Source: Streptomyces sp. NBC_00341 (GTDB lineage: Bacteria > Actinomycetota > Actinomycetes > Streptomycetales > Streptomycetaceae). From it: a stretch of 64,000 bases of DNA. Under the pieces are notes generated by a model. It saw only the letters and a list, made by a program, of their open reading frames with translations. It had not been told where the DNA came from and ran no database searches. The number at the start of each line of letters is the position of its first letter. Position 1 is the stretch's first letter. Shown piece by piece: positions 42,796 to 52,389 of this stretch. The stretch covers positions 496,001 to 560,000 of the forward strand of contig NZ_CP108002.1 of the NCBI RefSeq assembly GCF_041435055.1, written 5' to 3'. The position numbers and the translations under genes were made by a program.

Positions 42796-43359
42796 TCAGG
42801 CTCCGGCCGGGGCGCCGGTGGCCGGCAGGTGCAGCCGGTCGCGGATGAAGCGGACGCCCGCCTCCGCGTCGTCCACCGTCACGGTGAAGGTCCTGCCGTC
42901 ACCGAGCCGGAGCACCAGGCCCTCGCCGCGTCGTACGACCACGGCGGTGCCCTGCTCGGGGCGCCAGCGGTAGCCCCAGCCGCCCCACTGGCGCGGGGTG
43001 ACCCGGGGGGCGAACTCCGCGCCCACCACATGGGTGAGCAGGATTCGGCGGCGCGGCAGGCCCATGTGGCCGCAGCGCACTTCGAGGGCGTCGCCGTCGA
43101 CCCGGACGGCCACGTTCACGAAGGCCAGGGTGCCGAAGAGCATCAGCAGTCCGGCCGCCATGCAGCCGATCACCGACATCAGCAGCGGTGCGATGCCGGA
43201 GGTCCAGGTGGAGCTGACGGCGAGCTGGATGCCGAGCGCCAGGCAGGCGGCGCCCGCCGCGGCGAGCACCCACTGGGTCCGGTTGGTGGCCCGGCCGGTC
43301 CAGACCGCCGGGTGGGAGTCGGCTCCGCTGTGCCTCGGTTCTCGGGGGTGGTCCCTCAT
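42796..43359 (-). CDS. Two-helix membrane protein with a PH-like tail
   Basis: 187 residues. Two adjacent helices (about 29-48 and 54-83: WVLAAAGAACLALGIQLAV, then IAPLLMSVIGCMAAGLLMLFG), followed by a strand-rich cytoplasmic part (VRVDGDALEVRCG, RILLTHVVGAEFAPRVTP, TAVVVRRGEGLVLRL, FTVTVDDAEAG) that has the look of a bacterial PH-like domain, though no family is certain. Function is unknown. Its 3' end abuts the ligase remnant. Confidence 0.72.
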   Translation of the reverse strand: MRDHPREPRHSGADSHPAVWTGRATNRTQWVLAAAGAACLALGIQLAVSSTWTSGIAPLLMSVIGCMAAGLLMLFGTLAFVNVAVRVDGDALEVRCGHMGLPRRRILLTHVVGAEFAPRVTPRQWGGWGYRWRPEQGTAVVVRRGEGLVLRLGDGRTFTVTVDDAEAGVRFIRDRLHLPATGAPAGA

Positions 43360-43428
43360 GCCAAGCAGCGTACTGAAGAAACCGCGCGACGGAACGGGTC
43401 CGGCAGCCCCGGCCGGGTCGCCGGAAGG

Positions 43429-44214
43429 TCAGCGGGCGGGGGTGGCCACCATGAGCCGACGCCCCTCCGGGTAGGCCAGAGCGGCTTCCGGCATCTCGGA
43501 CACCCGGCCGCCGAGGAGCACCGCGAGACCGGTGCCCGGTTCGGCCGACGGAGCGGGTTCGGCCCCGATCCGGCGCAGCGCCTGGGCCGCGACGGCTCCG
43601 GCTGAGGGGTACAGGGCCACGGCGGGCCTGCCGGGCCGGCGCACGGCGTCGCGGATGCGCTCGGCGACCAGCTCGTAGTGGGTGCAGCCCAGCACGACGG
43701 CCCGGACGTCGGGCGGGGTGAGCGCGGCGGCGGCCGCGATGGCCCGCTCGATGCCCTCCTCGTCCGCGTACTGCACGGCGTCGGCGAGGCCGGGGCAGGG
43801 GACCTCGGTGACGGCGGCGGAGCCGGCGAAGTCACTGATGAGTCCTCGCTGGTACGGGCTGCCCGTGGTCGAAGGGGTGGCCCAGATCGCGAACGGCCCG
43901 CCCGCGGCCGCGGCCGGCTTGATCGCGGGGACGGTCCCGATGACCGGCAGGGCGGGTTCGAGCTCCGCCCGCAGCGCCTGGAGCGCGCGCACCGAGGCGG
44001 TGTTGCAGGCGACGATCAGCGCGTCGGGCCGGTGGGCGGCGGCCGCGCGGGCGACGCCGAGCGCGCGCTCCGTCACGTACTCGGGGGTGCGGGGGCCCCA
44101 GGGCATGCTGTCGGGGTCGGAGGAGAGCACCAGATCGGCGTCCGGCCTCAGCCGGCGTACTTCTGCGGCGGCGGCGAGCAGGCCGATTCCGGAGTCCATG
44201 AGCGCGATCTTCAC
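43429..44214 (-). CDS. Glutamate/aspartate racemase family protein
   Basis: 261 residues. Both catalytic Cys motifs are present: ACNTAS (near residue 71) and GCTHYEL (near 177), plus the N-terminal substrate motif MDSGIGLL and SDPDSMPWGP. This is the MurI fold, which interconverts L- and D-glutamate or a related pair. The sequence departs from canonical MurI in several loops (SDPDS for DSxxxPYG), so it may be a paralogue and not the cell-wall enzyme. GTG 44214 gives VKIALMDSG; GTG 44235 is an alternative. Divergent from the glycosyltransferase gene. Confidence 0.85.
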   Translation of the reverse strand: MKIALMDSGIGLLAAAAEVRRLRPDADLVLSSDPDSMPWGPRTPEYVTERALGVARAAAAHRPDALIVACNTASVRALQALRAELEPALPVIGTVPAIKPAAAAGGPFAIWATPSTTGSPYQRGLISDFAGSAAVTEVPCPGLADAVQYADEEGIERAIAAAAALTPPDVRAVVLGCTHYELVAERIRDAVRRPGRPAVALYPSAGAVAAQALRRIGAEPAPSAEPGTGLAVLLGGRVSEMPEAALAYPEGRRLMVATPAR

Positions 44215-44272
44215 CCGGTCACCATAGTCGACCACCCTTGCGGTCCCGGCTCAGTGGGGCAGACTTCGGCCA

Positions 44273-45445
44273 ATGAGCGCCATTGTCTGGATCGCCGTGG
44301 GTTCCGTCGCCGCCTGGGTGTGGCTGCTGCTGGGCCAGGGATTCTTCTGGCGGACGGACCAGCGGCTGCCGGACAGCACGGAGCCCGGCGACTGGCCGTC
44401 CGTCGCGATCGTCGTCCCCGCGCGGGACGAGGCCGACATGCTCCCGGTGAGCCTGCCGTCGCTGATGGCGCAGGACTATCCGGGACAGGCCGAGATCTTC
44501 CTGGTCGACGACTGCAGCAAGGACGGCACCGGAGACCTGGCCCGCGCGCTGGCCGTGCGGGACGGTGGGCTGCCGGTGACCGTGGTGTCGCCCGGGGAGC
44601 CGCTGCCCGGCTGGACGGGGAAGCTCTGGGCCGTGCGGCACGGGATCGCGCAGGCCCGGACCAGGGACCCGGAGTACCTGCTGCTCACGGACGCCGATAT
44701 CGCGCACGAGCCGGACAGTCTGCGGGAGCTGGTGGCGGCCGCCGGGTCGGGCGGGTTCGACCTGGTCTCGCAGATGGCACGGCTGCGGGTCCAGAGCACC
44801 TGGGAGCGGCTCGTCGTCCCGGCCTTCGTCTACTTCTTCTCGCAGCTCTACCCGTTCCGGTGGGTGAACCGGGCGGGAGCGCGGACCGCCGCGGCGGCGG
44901 GCGGCTGCGTGCTGCTGCGGACCGAGGCCGCGGTGCGGGCGCGGGTGCCGGAGTCGATCCGGCAGGCGGTGATCGACGACGTCGCGCTGGCCCGTGCGGT
45001 GCAGGACAGCGGCGGCCGGATCTGGCTGGGGCTCGCGGACCGGGTGGACAGTGTGCGGCCCTACCCCCGCCTGGCCGACCTGTGGCGGATGATCTCCCGG
45101 AGCGCGTACGCCCAGCTGCGGCACAACCCGCTGCTGCTGCTCGGCACGGTGCTGGGGCTCGCGCTCGTCTACCTCGCGCCGCCCGTGACCCTCGTGGCGG
45201 GACTGCTGGCCCCCGATTCCGTGACGGCCTGGACGGGGGGCGTCGCCTGGGTCGTGATGGCCGTGACGTACATGCCGATGCTCGGTTACTACCGGCAGTC
45301 CCTGTGGCTGGCGCCGCTGCTGCCGTTCACCGCCCTGCTGTACCTGCTGATGACGGTCGATTCGGCCGTCCAGCACTACCGGGGCCGCGGTGCGGCCTGG
45401 AAGGGGCGTACGTACGCGCGTCCCGAGGCCGCACCGGACCGGTGA
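44273..45445 (+). CDS. HpnB-like family 2 glycosyltransferase
   Basis: 390 residues. One N-terminal helix, a GT-A domain (VAIVVPARDEADMLP; LVDDCSKDGT; LLLTDADIAHEP metal site; GACVLLR-type segment AAGGCVLLRTEAA; DDVALARAV with the general base) and three or four C-terminal helices. PLPGWTGKLWAV and the membrane tail match the hopene-associated glycosyltransferase HpnB group. No squalene-hopene genes are in the window, so a role in hopanoid glycosylation is only suggestive. It converges with the TerD-like gene, 16 bases apart. Confidence 0.87.
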   Translation: MSAIVWIAVGSVAAWVWLLLGQGFFWRTDQRLPDSTEPGDWPSVAIVVPARDEADMLPVSLPSLMAQDYPGQAEIFLVDDCSKDGTGDLARALAVRDGGLPVTVVSPGEPLPGWTGKLWAVRHGIAQARTRDPEYLLLTDADIAHEPDSLRELVAAAGSGGFDLVSQMARLRVQSTWERLVVPAFVYFFSQLYPFRWVNRAGARTAAAAGGCVLLRTEAAVRARVPESIRQAVIDDVALARAVQDSGGRIWLGLADRVDSVRPYPRLADLWRMISRSAYAQLRHNPLLLLGTVLGLALVYLAPPVTLVAGLLAPDSVTAWTGGVAWVVMAVTYMPMLGYYRQSLWLAPLLPFTALLYLLMTVDSAVQHYRGRGAAWKGRTYARPEAAPDR

Positions 45446-45461
45446 ACCGGCGGGCGGGGGC

Positions 45462-46838
45462 TCACTTGCGGCCGGGGGTCCAGTTCATGCCCCAGCCGTA
45501 GGCCTGGTCGATGGTGCGCTGCGGGCTCACCCCGCGCTGCGGCACCAGGTAGCGGGCCTCCCGCTGCACGGTGAGATCGCCCCCGTCGTTGCTGATGAGC
45601 GCGAGTGCGCAGACCGTGGACGGGACGGTGCACTCGTCGAGCGAGAAGTCGATCGCGGCGCCGTGCTGGGGCTGAAGGGTCACCGTCGCGTGCAGATCGG
45701 CGAAGCTCCGGGCCCCTTCGTAGATGGTGACGAAGATCAGGATGCGGCGGATCCTGGACTTCTGGTCGAGATTGATGGTCAGGTTCTCGCCGGAGGTGAC
45801 AGCGCCCGTCCGGTCGTCGCCGTCGAGGTGGATGTAGGGCGCCTGCTGAAGGGCTCCGAAGGCGTTTCCGAGCGCCTGCACCACGCCCTTGCGCCCGTCG
45901 GTCAGCTCGTAGAGGGCGCAGAGGTCGAGATCGAGGTCCGCGTGGTTCGCGACGGCCCGGCCGAGCTTGCTCCCCCACCCCTTGAACTGCTTGCGCACCT
46001 CCCAGTTGAGGTTGACGCGCATGGATCCCGAGGTGCCGCCCTGCTTGGCGAGCGAGACCGACGGCGCTTCCTTGGTGAGCGTCACCTTGGTGAGCCGGAC
46101 GGGCTGGGTGACGGGCGGCGCCGGAGGAGCGGGAGGGGCCGGGGGTGCCATCGGGGTGGCGGCGGCCGGCTGCGAATACGGTGCCTGAGGGGGCGACGGC
46201 TGCGGCGGCGGCACGGAGTCGACCCGTGTTGCCGGGTTGGGCTGCGGGGGCTGCGCGGGTGCTTGGGGCCGCTCAGGCGCTTGGGGCTGGGCGGCCTTCT
46301 GCGGTTGCTGCGGCTCATCGACGGAGATCCCGAAGTCCGTGGCGAGGCCTTCGAGCCCGGTCCCGTATCCCTGACCCACGGCCCGGAACTTCCAGGCGCC
46401 CTGGCGCCGGTAGAGCTCACCGAGGATGAACGCGGTCTCGACGGTGGCGTCGGCGCTGTCGAACCGTGCCAGTTCCGAGCCGCTCGCCGTGTCCGTGATC
46501 CGCACGTACAGCCCTGTCACCCGGCCGAATGTGCCGCCGTCCGCAGAGGCGGCCAGCACGATGCGGTCGACGGCCGGCTCCACCCGTGCCAGATCGACGG
46601 CCAGGCTGTCGGTGGCCGCACCGCCGGTGGCTCGCTTGCCCTCGTGCCGCACCGCGCCGGACGCGTGGGCCGGCTGGTTGTAGAAGACGAAGTCCGCGTC
46701 GCTGCGCACCTTTCCCGAGCCGAGGAGAAGGAGCGCGGAGGCGTCGACGTCCGGCGTCCCGGGGGTGGTGTGCCACCCCAGCTCGACGCGCACGGCCTGT
46801 GCCGCCACTGGAACATTGGTTCCCTTGAGCATGGTCAT
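45462..46838 (-). CDS. Two-domain TerD-family protein
   Basis: 458 residues: a TerD/CABP-like domain (about 1-170: [55 protein letters not shown]), a long Pro/Gln/Ala-rich linker (about 175-250, many PQAP and PPAPPAPP units), and a second, more divergent TerD domain ([46 protein letters not shown]). TerD domains bind Ca and occur in tellurium-resistance and general-stress systems. No other ter genes are close. GGGGGCG lies before ATG 46838. Confidence 0.9.
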   Translation of the reverse strand: MTMLKGTNVPVAAQAVRVELGWHTTPGTPDVDASALLLLGSGKVRSDADFVFYNQPAHASGAVRHEGKRATGGAATDSLAVDLARVEPAVDRIVLAASADGGTFGRVTGLYVRITDTASGSELARFDSADATVETAFILGELYRRQGAWKFRAVGQGYGTGLEGLATDFGISVDEPQQPQKAAQPQAPERPQAPAQPPQPNPATRVDSVPPPQPSPPQAPYSQPAAATPMAPPAPPAPPAPPVTQPVRLTKVTLTKEAPSVSLAKQGGTSGSMRVNLNWEVRKQFKGWGSKLGRAVANHADLDLDLCALYELTDGRKGVVQALGNAFGALQQAPYIHLDGDDRTGAVTSGENLTINLDQKSRIRRILIFVTIYEGARSFADLHATVTLQPQHGAAIDFSLDECTVPSTVCALALISNDGGDLTVQREARYLVPQRGVSPQRTIDQAYGWGMNWTPGRK

Positions 46839-47009
46839 GCTCGCCCCCATCGTGAGTCCGGCTGCCGAAACCTTCCCGGTCAACCTAATGCTTCGGGCGG
46901 CGGGGCCTCCAGCTTCGGCCGCGTGAGCCGCGTGGCCGGCGAGCGGAAGGCGCGGGCGGCGTCCAGGAGGTGTTGTCAGAACTGATCCACTCGTGAAGAC
47001 ACTTGATCC

Positions 47010-47867
47010 ATGTCGTCCGATTCTGGAACACCACCGCGTCCGGCAGTTGAACCGTCTCCCGCGCAGCCGGGCTCCCCGGCCGCCGCTCCCTCCGACTCCG
47101 TGCGCTCCTCCCTGGCCAGGCTCCAGGAGGACCTGCGCCGGGCCGACGACTCGCTGGCACGACTACTCGGCCAGTGGCAGCCCCACGCCGACGGGGAGCA
47201 GGAGCAGCCGATCGAGTACTGGCAGGGGCACGAGGCGCAGGCCCGGCGCCTGTACGAGCTGGAGTACTCGGCGCGCACCTCGCTCCTGGTCTTCCAGTCC
47301 GGGGCCAACACCGTCGCGCCCGTCCCGTCGACGCTGGTCACGCCCACGCCCACGCCCACGCCGCCGCCTGACGACGGCCCGGAGCCGGCCCTGCGGAAGG
47401 ACGGGAACCCCACGGCCGCCTACCGCGTGGTCGTCGACCGCGACTTCCTCTCCGAGCCGGCGGCCCTGCACGCGCTCGACGAGCGGCTGGCGGCCGGTCA
47501 TCAGGTGCGGGTCGTCGACCAGCCGCTGATCAAACTCGTCGTGGCGGACGGCGAGACCGCGATGGTCCAGGTGGAGGGGGGCCGGTCGATGGTGCTGGGG
47601 CCGCCCGTGGTGCTGCTGGCCGTCGAGCTGTTCGAAGCGGTGTGGCGGCGCTCGCGCCCGTATCTGCGGGAGGACGGCGATCTGAGTCCGAAGGACCGCC
47701 GGCTCCTGCAGTTGATGCTGTCCGGTCTGACGGACGCGGCGACGGCCCACCAGCTCGGCACGTCGCCCCGTACGGTCCAGCGCCGGCTCCGCGCCCTGAT
47801 GGACGTGGCGGCGGTCTCCTCGCGGGTTCAGCTCGGCTGGTACGCGATGCGCAACAACTGGGTGTGA
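47010..47867 (+). CDS. LuxR-type HTH regulator
   Basis: 285 residues. The C-terminal 65 residues are a GerE/Lux[44 protein letters not shown]. The middle (about 130-215) resembles the phospholipase-D-like/TrmB-associated sensor part of Streptomyces LuxR-like proteins ([23 protein letters not shown]). The N-terminal 40 residues are disordered and Pro/Ser-rich, and a short TPTPTPTPP stretch lies near 110. It stands tail to tail with the large subtilase gene across a very strong hairpin. Target unknown. Confidence 0.85.
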   Translation: MSSDSGTPPRPAVEPSPAQPGSPAAAPSDSVRSSLARLQEDLRRADDSLARLLGQWQPHADGEQEQPIEYWQGHEAQARRLYELEYSARTSLLVFQSGANTVAPVPSTLVTPTPTPTPPPDDGPEPALRKDGNPTAAYRVVVDRDFLSEPAALHALDERLAAGHQVRVVDQPLIKLVVADGETAMVQVEGGRSMVLGPPVVLLAVELFEAVWRRSRPYLREDGDLSPKDRRLLQLMLSGLTDAATAHQLGTSPRTVQRRLRALMDVAAVSSRVQLGWYAMRNNWV

Positions 47868-47904
47868 ACGGTCCGCCCGCCGGGGTGCCGGCGGGCGGAC
47901 CGTT
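47865..47904. terminator. Very strong bidirectional terminator, 18-bp stem
   Basis: GAACGGTCCGCCCGCCGG pairs perfectly with its complement around the tetraloop GGTG. The stem begins in the stop codon of the LuxR-type gene and ends 16 bases before the stop of the convergent subtilase gene. Confidence 0.88.
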
Positions 47905-47920
47905 CGCCCGGTGCCGCGGT

Positions 47921-50900
47921 TCACATCCGGTTCACGTAGTCCTCCAGGGTCCTGCCGCGCAGCCGCTTCACCGGGTCGGTGACGTGCTCCGACATGGTGT
48001 TGTGCTGAAGGTAGTTCTGCACCACCCAGTGCAGGTCCCGGTCGTCGACCGTGCCGTCGTGGTCGATGTCGGCGGCACGGTTCGCGGTGCCGCGGGCTTC
48101 GTACACGGCGGCGGCGTCGCGGACGTCGATGACATCGTCGCCGTTGACGTCACCGGCGACCAGGGCGGCCACCGAGGAGCCCCCGGTGCCGGCCACGGGC
48201 CCGTATCCGCGCAGGCCCAGGTCGATCTCCTCCGACCAGGCGAAGTGGCCGGGGACCCTGACCTCGAACCGGTAGGGCTTCTCCGCGGGAGGCAGACCGG
48301 AGGCCGAGACCCTGGCGCCCGCGTCGACCGGCAGGGTTCGCCGGGTGCCGTCCGGTGCGGTCAGTGCCGCGTCGAAGCCGTCGAGGCTGTAGTCGCGGCC
48401 GGTGTCGTATCCGTAGTCCTCGGTCAGCAGTGCCTCGGCCGCGGGCCGTGCGCCGAAGGTGGACTCCGGGTTCAGCATCCGGACCGAGCCGTAGAACTGG
48501 ATGTTCAGCGGCACCTTGGCGCCCGCCGTGTCGACGGCGTACGTCGTGCCGGTGTTCAGCCCGGCCGACGTGGTCCAGTGCTCCCCCGTCACCTCGTACG
48601 TCACCTTCAGCAGCGGCATCGATTCGCCGGTCAGCCCGGCGGTGTCGGAGACGTCGAACGAGACGGTGCTGTACGACGACGCCCCGTCGGACACGTCGGT
48701 CCGGCTGATCGCGGACGGGCCGTGGGCCGACAGCTCGGCGGTCGGCTCGACACCGACGAGCCGCACGTTGCGGTCGTCGTAGCGGATCTGGGAGGTGAAG
48801 GTCTTCCAGTGGTCGAGGTCGTGCGCGGTGAGGGTGTAGGTGACGCGGTCCCCGGCGCGCGCCGCCGGTGCGCCGGCCGTGCCGACGACGTACGGCGTCC
48901 CCTCCTTGATGAGGTTGAGCACGCGTACGTCCCCGATGTTGCCGGCCGCGTCGGTGGGCCACAGCTTGAGGTAGGTGGTCGGCGGGCCCGCGCTGATCGG
49001 GACCTGGAGGTCCACCTTGCCCCGCGCGTCGGCGTTGACGTGCCCGGTGGGTGAGTTGGGGCTGTAGGTGGAGTAAAGGAGCTGGTTGTCCTGCTGGCCG
49101 ATGTCGAGCCCGGCGTCGTGGATCGCGTCGCTCTCCCCGTCACGCAGGGTGCCGGAGACGGCGAACGACGTCGCGTCGGACGGGCGTTGGACGACCACGG
49201 GGCGGGACGGGTCCCAGCCGCCGTAGGCGTCCTCGTAGACCGGCGGGTGGGAGTCCACGTAGATGTCACGCAGTTCCGTGTCGGTGCCGCCGTGGGCGTC
49301 GGTGCCCACGATCCGCAGCTTGTAGTGGCCGTCCGCTGCCCACCGGCCGCGCGGGTCGACCGGTGTGGCGGCCCGTCCGGTCAGCGGGTGGTACCAGCCG
49401 CCGACCGTCACCGGGCCGTACAGGACGCCCTCGGTGAGACCCACGGTGCTGACGCCCCCGATGTAGCCGAGGTCCTTGCCGCGGGCGTCGGCGAGGAACA
49501 CGTCGACGCTGCGCAACTGCCCGGCCATTCGCAGGTCGAAGGTGGCCGCCCCGCCGCCGGCGGAACCGGCGTCCGAGAACTGGTTGGTCGACATCACCGG
49601 CTTCGTCATGTCGATCTCCTCGAAGCCCGACTTGGCCACGCGCAGCCCGAACGGCACTCGCAGCGCGTGCGACTGCCCGCCCCGGACCGGTGTGAGGGTG
49701 AGGAAACCCTCGTAGTGGCCGGCCGGAGCACCGGCGGGCACCCGCAGGGTGGTGCGCACGGTCGTCGTGCCACGGGGCTTCGCGGTGACCCGGTCATCGG
49801 TGCGCAGGCTGATGCGGGCGGCGCGGGCATCGCCGGAGGCACCGTTGCCCCGGGTGAACTCCGCGCTCACGGCGTAACTCTCCTTGGAGCGGCTGTCGTT
49901 GATGAGGCTCATCCGGTGCTCGGTCTCCATGGCCCGGCCCAGTGGCAGCGTGCCGAGGTCGAGGGCGCCGGTGCGGTGGCCGATCTCGCTCTGCGTGCCG
50001 TCGAGGCCGAGGTACGGGGTGCGGGCCCGCACCTGGAGGCGGGCCGTGGCGTGCACCGCTGAGTACGGGGCGACGGCCCCTGCCCCGGCGTCGAAGACGC
50101 TGACCCTGCCGGGCAGCGGGCGGGCGGTGTTCATCAGCGCCGTCTTGATGTCGTCGGGCGTGAGCCGGGGGTCGTGCTGGAGCATCAGTGCCGCGGCTCC
50201 GGCGATGTACGGCGAGGCCATGGAGGTGCCGCTCAGCCGGGCGTACGCGTAGGTGTAGTCCCCGGTCTCCGGGTCGACGACGTCCGACGGGACGGAGGAG
50301 AGCACGCTGACACCGGGGGCGGTGATCTCCGGCTTGATGGTGCCGGTGCCGTACGCCGGACCGCGTGAGCTGAAGTCGGCCAGTGAGCCGTCGCCGAGGC
50401 GGAACGTCCCGGCCGCGGTGAACGTGAGCCGGGCGGAGCCGTCCGCGGCCGCGGCCGTCAGCGCGGCGCCGTCGGCGGCGGTGAGCGAGAACGCCGGGAC
50501 GTAGGACGGGCTCTCACCGATGTAGGAGGGGATGTGTCCCTCGGCCTCGTTGTCGTTGACGAGGAGGACGGCCGCGGCGCCCTCGGACTTCGCGCGCCGC
50601 ACCTTCTCGTCGAGGGTGATCCCGCCTCGGCGCACCAGGACCGCCTTGCCGGTCACGTCCTTGCCGGTGTAGCCGGCGGCGGTCCCGGTGCCGGCGTCGG
50701 CCACCTGGTAGCTGCCGGAGGCCAGCTTGTCGAGCGCGTCGCCGAACGGCTGGGCGAGCAGCCGCCCCTGGCCCGTGGTGCCGCCGGCGTCCAGGGTGTA
50801 CGCGGGCAGGGTCATCGGCTCGTCGTGCGCGCCGACGGTCAGCGGCAGCGCGGCGGCTCCCGGGCTGCCGAGGGTGTTCGTGCCCGGTCCGCTGTTGCCG

Positions 50901-52024
50901 GCGGCGATCACCGTGGTGACGCCGTCGAGAACGAGGTTGTCGGCGGCTATGGACGCCGGGCTGAGCGGGTCGTTGACCGCCGCGCCGAGCGACATGTTGA
51001 CGACGTCCACGCCGTCGCCGGCGGCCCGGTCCATCGCGGCGATGATGTCGCTGGTGCGGCCGCTGCCGTACGGGCCCAGCACCCGGTAGGCGTACACGGA
51101 CGCGCCGGGGGCGACACCGTGCGCGGCGCGTTCCGTGGACGCGGCGCCGCGCCCCGCGATGATTCCGGCGACGTGGGTGCCGTGCTCGGTGTAGTACGCC
51201 GAGCCCTGGCTGGTCTCGGCCGCGCCGGACGCCTTCCAGTCGGCGTACGTCGTCTCCATGGGGTCGGAGTCGTCGTCGACGAAGTCGTACCCGCCCGCGT
51301 AGGCGGCCTCGATGTCGGGGTGGTGGTAGTCGATGCCGGTGTCGATGATGCCGACCTTGACGCCCTTGCCGGTGATGCCCTCGTCGTGCAGCCGGGTGAC
51401 GTCGTCGTCGCTCTGTTCCGGGGCTCCGGACGCGGCGGCGCCGGCCGGCTCGCGCTGTGCGAGCGCCTTCACCGTGGTGTCCGGCCATACGGCGGTGACC
51501 TGGTCGTTGTCCAGGAGGGCGGCCACCCGGTTGCCCGGCAGTCTCAGGCTCACCCCGTCGAAGCTGTGGGTGAAACTGCGTCCCGGCTTCGGCGCGGGCG
51601 TCTTCTTCGCCGTCTTCGCGCCGTCGGGCCGCGCGAACATGCCCTCCAGAGCGGTGCGGAACTTCTGGTGGGCCTTCGTCACCGCGTCGCGGGCCTCCGC
51701 GTCGCTGACGGTGCGGCCTTCGGCCGCTGCCAGCAGCCGGGCGGTCCGGGCGGGCGGTGTGCTCAGCTGGACGATCACGTCGACCGGCTCGGAGCTGCGC
51801 AGCGCGGCCTTGTCGGTGAGGTGCAGGCCGCCCAGGTCCAGGTCGGCCATGTGGTGCAGGGCCTGGAGCTCCTGGCCGTCGAGGGAGGTGAGGAGGCCGT
51901 CGGCGCTCGGCGTCGCGGCCGGGGAGGGCGGCGCCGCGGCGGCGGGTGCGGTGGCCGCCAGGGTGGCGAGGACGGTTGCCGCCGCAGCCATCGCTAGGCG
52001 CCTGCGCCCCGGGACTTGACTCAT
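47921..52024 (-). CDS. Secreted subtilase with cohesin-like and dockerin-like domains
   Basis: 1367 residues. Signal peptide (TVLATLAATAPAAAA), an I9-like prodomain (VDVIVQLSTPP... to 190), and a S8 catalytic domain with Asp228 (GIIDTGID), His281 (EHGTHVAGI), the oxyanion Asn in AAGNSGPG and Ser601 (GTSMASPYIAG). A PA-type insert (about 435-530) splits the catalytic domain. Ig-like modules follow. Residues about 1048-1155 look like a cohesin (GDRVTYTLTAHDLDHW, VSFDVSDTAGLTG), and about 1288-1341 carry two dockerin-type EF-hand repeats (GDVNGDDVIDVRDAAAVY; DIDHDGTVDDRDLHWVV). GGAG precedes ATG 52024. Confidence 0.9.
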   Translation of the reverse strand: MSQVPGRRRLAMAAAATVLATLAATAPAAAAPPSPAATPSADGLLTSLDGQELQALHHMADLDLGGLHLTDKAALRSSEPVDVIVQLSTPPARTARLLAAAEGRTVSDAEARDAVTKAHQKFRTALEGMFARPDGAKTAKKTPAPKPGRSFTHSFDGVSLRLPGNRVAALLDNDQVTAVWPDTTVKALAQREPAGAAASGAPEQSDDDVTRLHDEGITGKGVKVGIIDTGIDYHHPDIEAAYAGGYDFVDDDSDPMETTYADWKASGAAETSQGSAYYTEHGTHVAGIIAGRGAASTERAAHGVAPGASVYAYRVLGPYGSGRTSDIIAAMDRAAGDGVDVVNMSLGAAVNDPLSPASIAADNLVLDGVTTVIAAGNSGPGTNTLGSPGAAALPLTVGAHDEPMTLPAYTLDAGGTTGQGRLLAQPFGDALDKLASGSYQVADAGTGTAAGYTGKDVTGKAVLVRRGGITLDEKVRRAKSEGAAAVLLVNDNEAEGHIPSYIGESPSYVPAFSLTAADGAALTAAAADGSARLTFTAAGTFRLGDGSLADFSSRGPAYGTGTIKPEITAPGVSVLSSVPSDVVDPETGDYTYAYARLSGTSMASPYIAGAAALMLQHDPRLTPDDIKTALMNTARPLPGRVSVFDAGAGAVAPYSAVHATARLQVRARTPYLGLDGTQSEIGHRTGALDLGTLPLGRAMETEHRMSLINDSRSKESYAVSAEFTRGNGASGDARAARISLRTDDRVTAKPRGTTTVRTTLRVPAGAPAGHYEGFLTLTPVRGGQSHALRVPFGLRVAKSGFEEIDMTKPVMSTNQFSDAGSAGGGAATFDLRMAGQLRSVDVFLADARGKDLGYIGGVSTVGLTEGVLYGPVTVGGWYHPLTGRAATPVDPRGRWAADGHYKLRIVGTDAHGGTDTELRDIYVDSHPPVYEDAYGGWDPSRPVVVQRPSDATSFAVSGTLRDGESDAIHDAGLDIGQQDNQLLYSTYSPNSPTGHVNADARGKVDLQVPISAGPPTTYLKLWPTDAAGNIGDVRVLNLIKEGTPYVVGTAGAPAARAGDRVTYTLTAHDLDHWKTFTSQIRYDDRNVRLVGVEPTAELSAHGPSAISRTDVSDGASSYSTVSFDVSDTAGLTGESMPLLKVTYEVTGEHWTTSAGLNTGTTYAVDTAGAKVPLNIQFYGSVRMLNPESTFGARPAAEALLTEDYGYDTGRDYSLDGFDAALTAPDGTRRTLPVDAGARVSASGLPPAEKPYRFEVRVPGHFAWSEEIDLGLRGYGPVAGTGGSSVAALVAGDVNGDDVIDVRDAAAVYEARGTANRAADIDHDGTVDDRDLHWVVQNYLQHNTMSEHVTDPVKRLRGRTLEDYVNRM

Positions 52025-52389
52025 GATTCGTGGCTCCGCTCTGGGCAGTGACGGTGCCTCGACTCGCCTTGTGGGCGACGGAGAGGCGGGCATCGCATGA
52101 TCATGAGCCCGGAGCCGGGCGAGCGGAAGCGCATACCGGTGGCGAGATCGTGCCTGTCGCCAAGTCGCCATCTTTCCGGGCGTGTTCGGCCGCATCTCTC
52201 CGGGTGTGTCCGGCCGCACGGCCCGTGGCGACTTCACGTCGTGTCACACATCCGCCAGCCGTTCCGGCTGTGTCACCCGCCGCCCGCTCGGTAGACCGTG
52301 CCCATGACCCTTCGCCGGTGCCCGGGTGCCGGCGAAGTCACCGCCGTGGTCCCGGTCCTGCCGAGGCCCCGCCATGCGAAAGGGCACCC
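52025..52389. other. 365-base divergent intergenic region between two subtilase genes
   Basis: No gene supported. It must hold both promoters. The clearest feature is a 24-base tandem duplication (listed separately); I could not assign -10 or -35 elements. Confidence 0.5.
52169..52216. repeat. 24-base tandem duplication
   Basis: Copies at 52169-52192 and 52193-52216 differ at three positions. Each has the core TCCGGG-GTGT-CGGCCG. It could be paired regulator sites between the divergent subtilase promoters or a chance duplication. Confidence 0.75.

Noticed and set aside
40089..42848. 919-codon open frame opposite the NUDIX and lnt genes
   Set aside because: Antisense shadow of genes with complete catalytic motifs. 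Only its last part coincides with the second helix of the ligase remnant.
44273..45445. A hopanoid biosynthesis cluster
   Set aside because: The HpnB-like enzyme is alone; no squalene-hopene cyclase or radical SAM Hpn genes are nearby.
45462..46838. A complete tellurium-resistance cluster
   Set aside because: Only one TerD-type gene is present; no TerB, TerC or TerZ-like neighbours were found.
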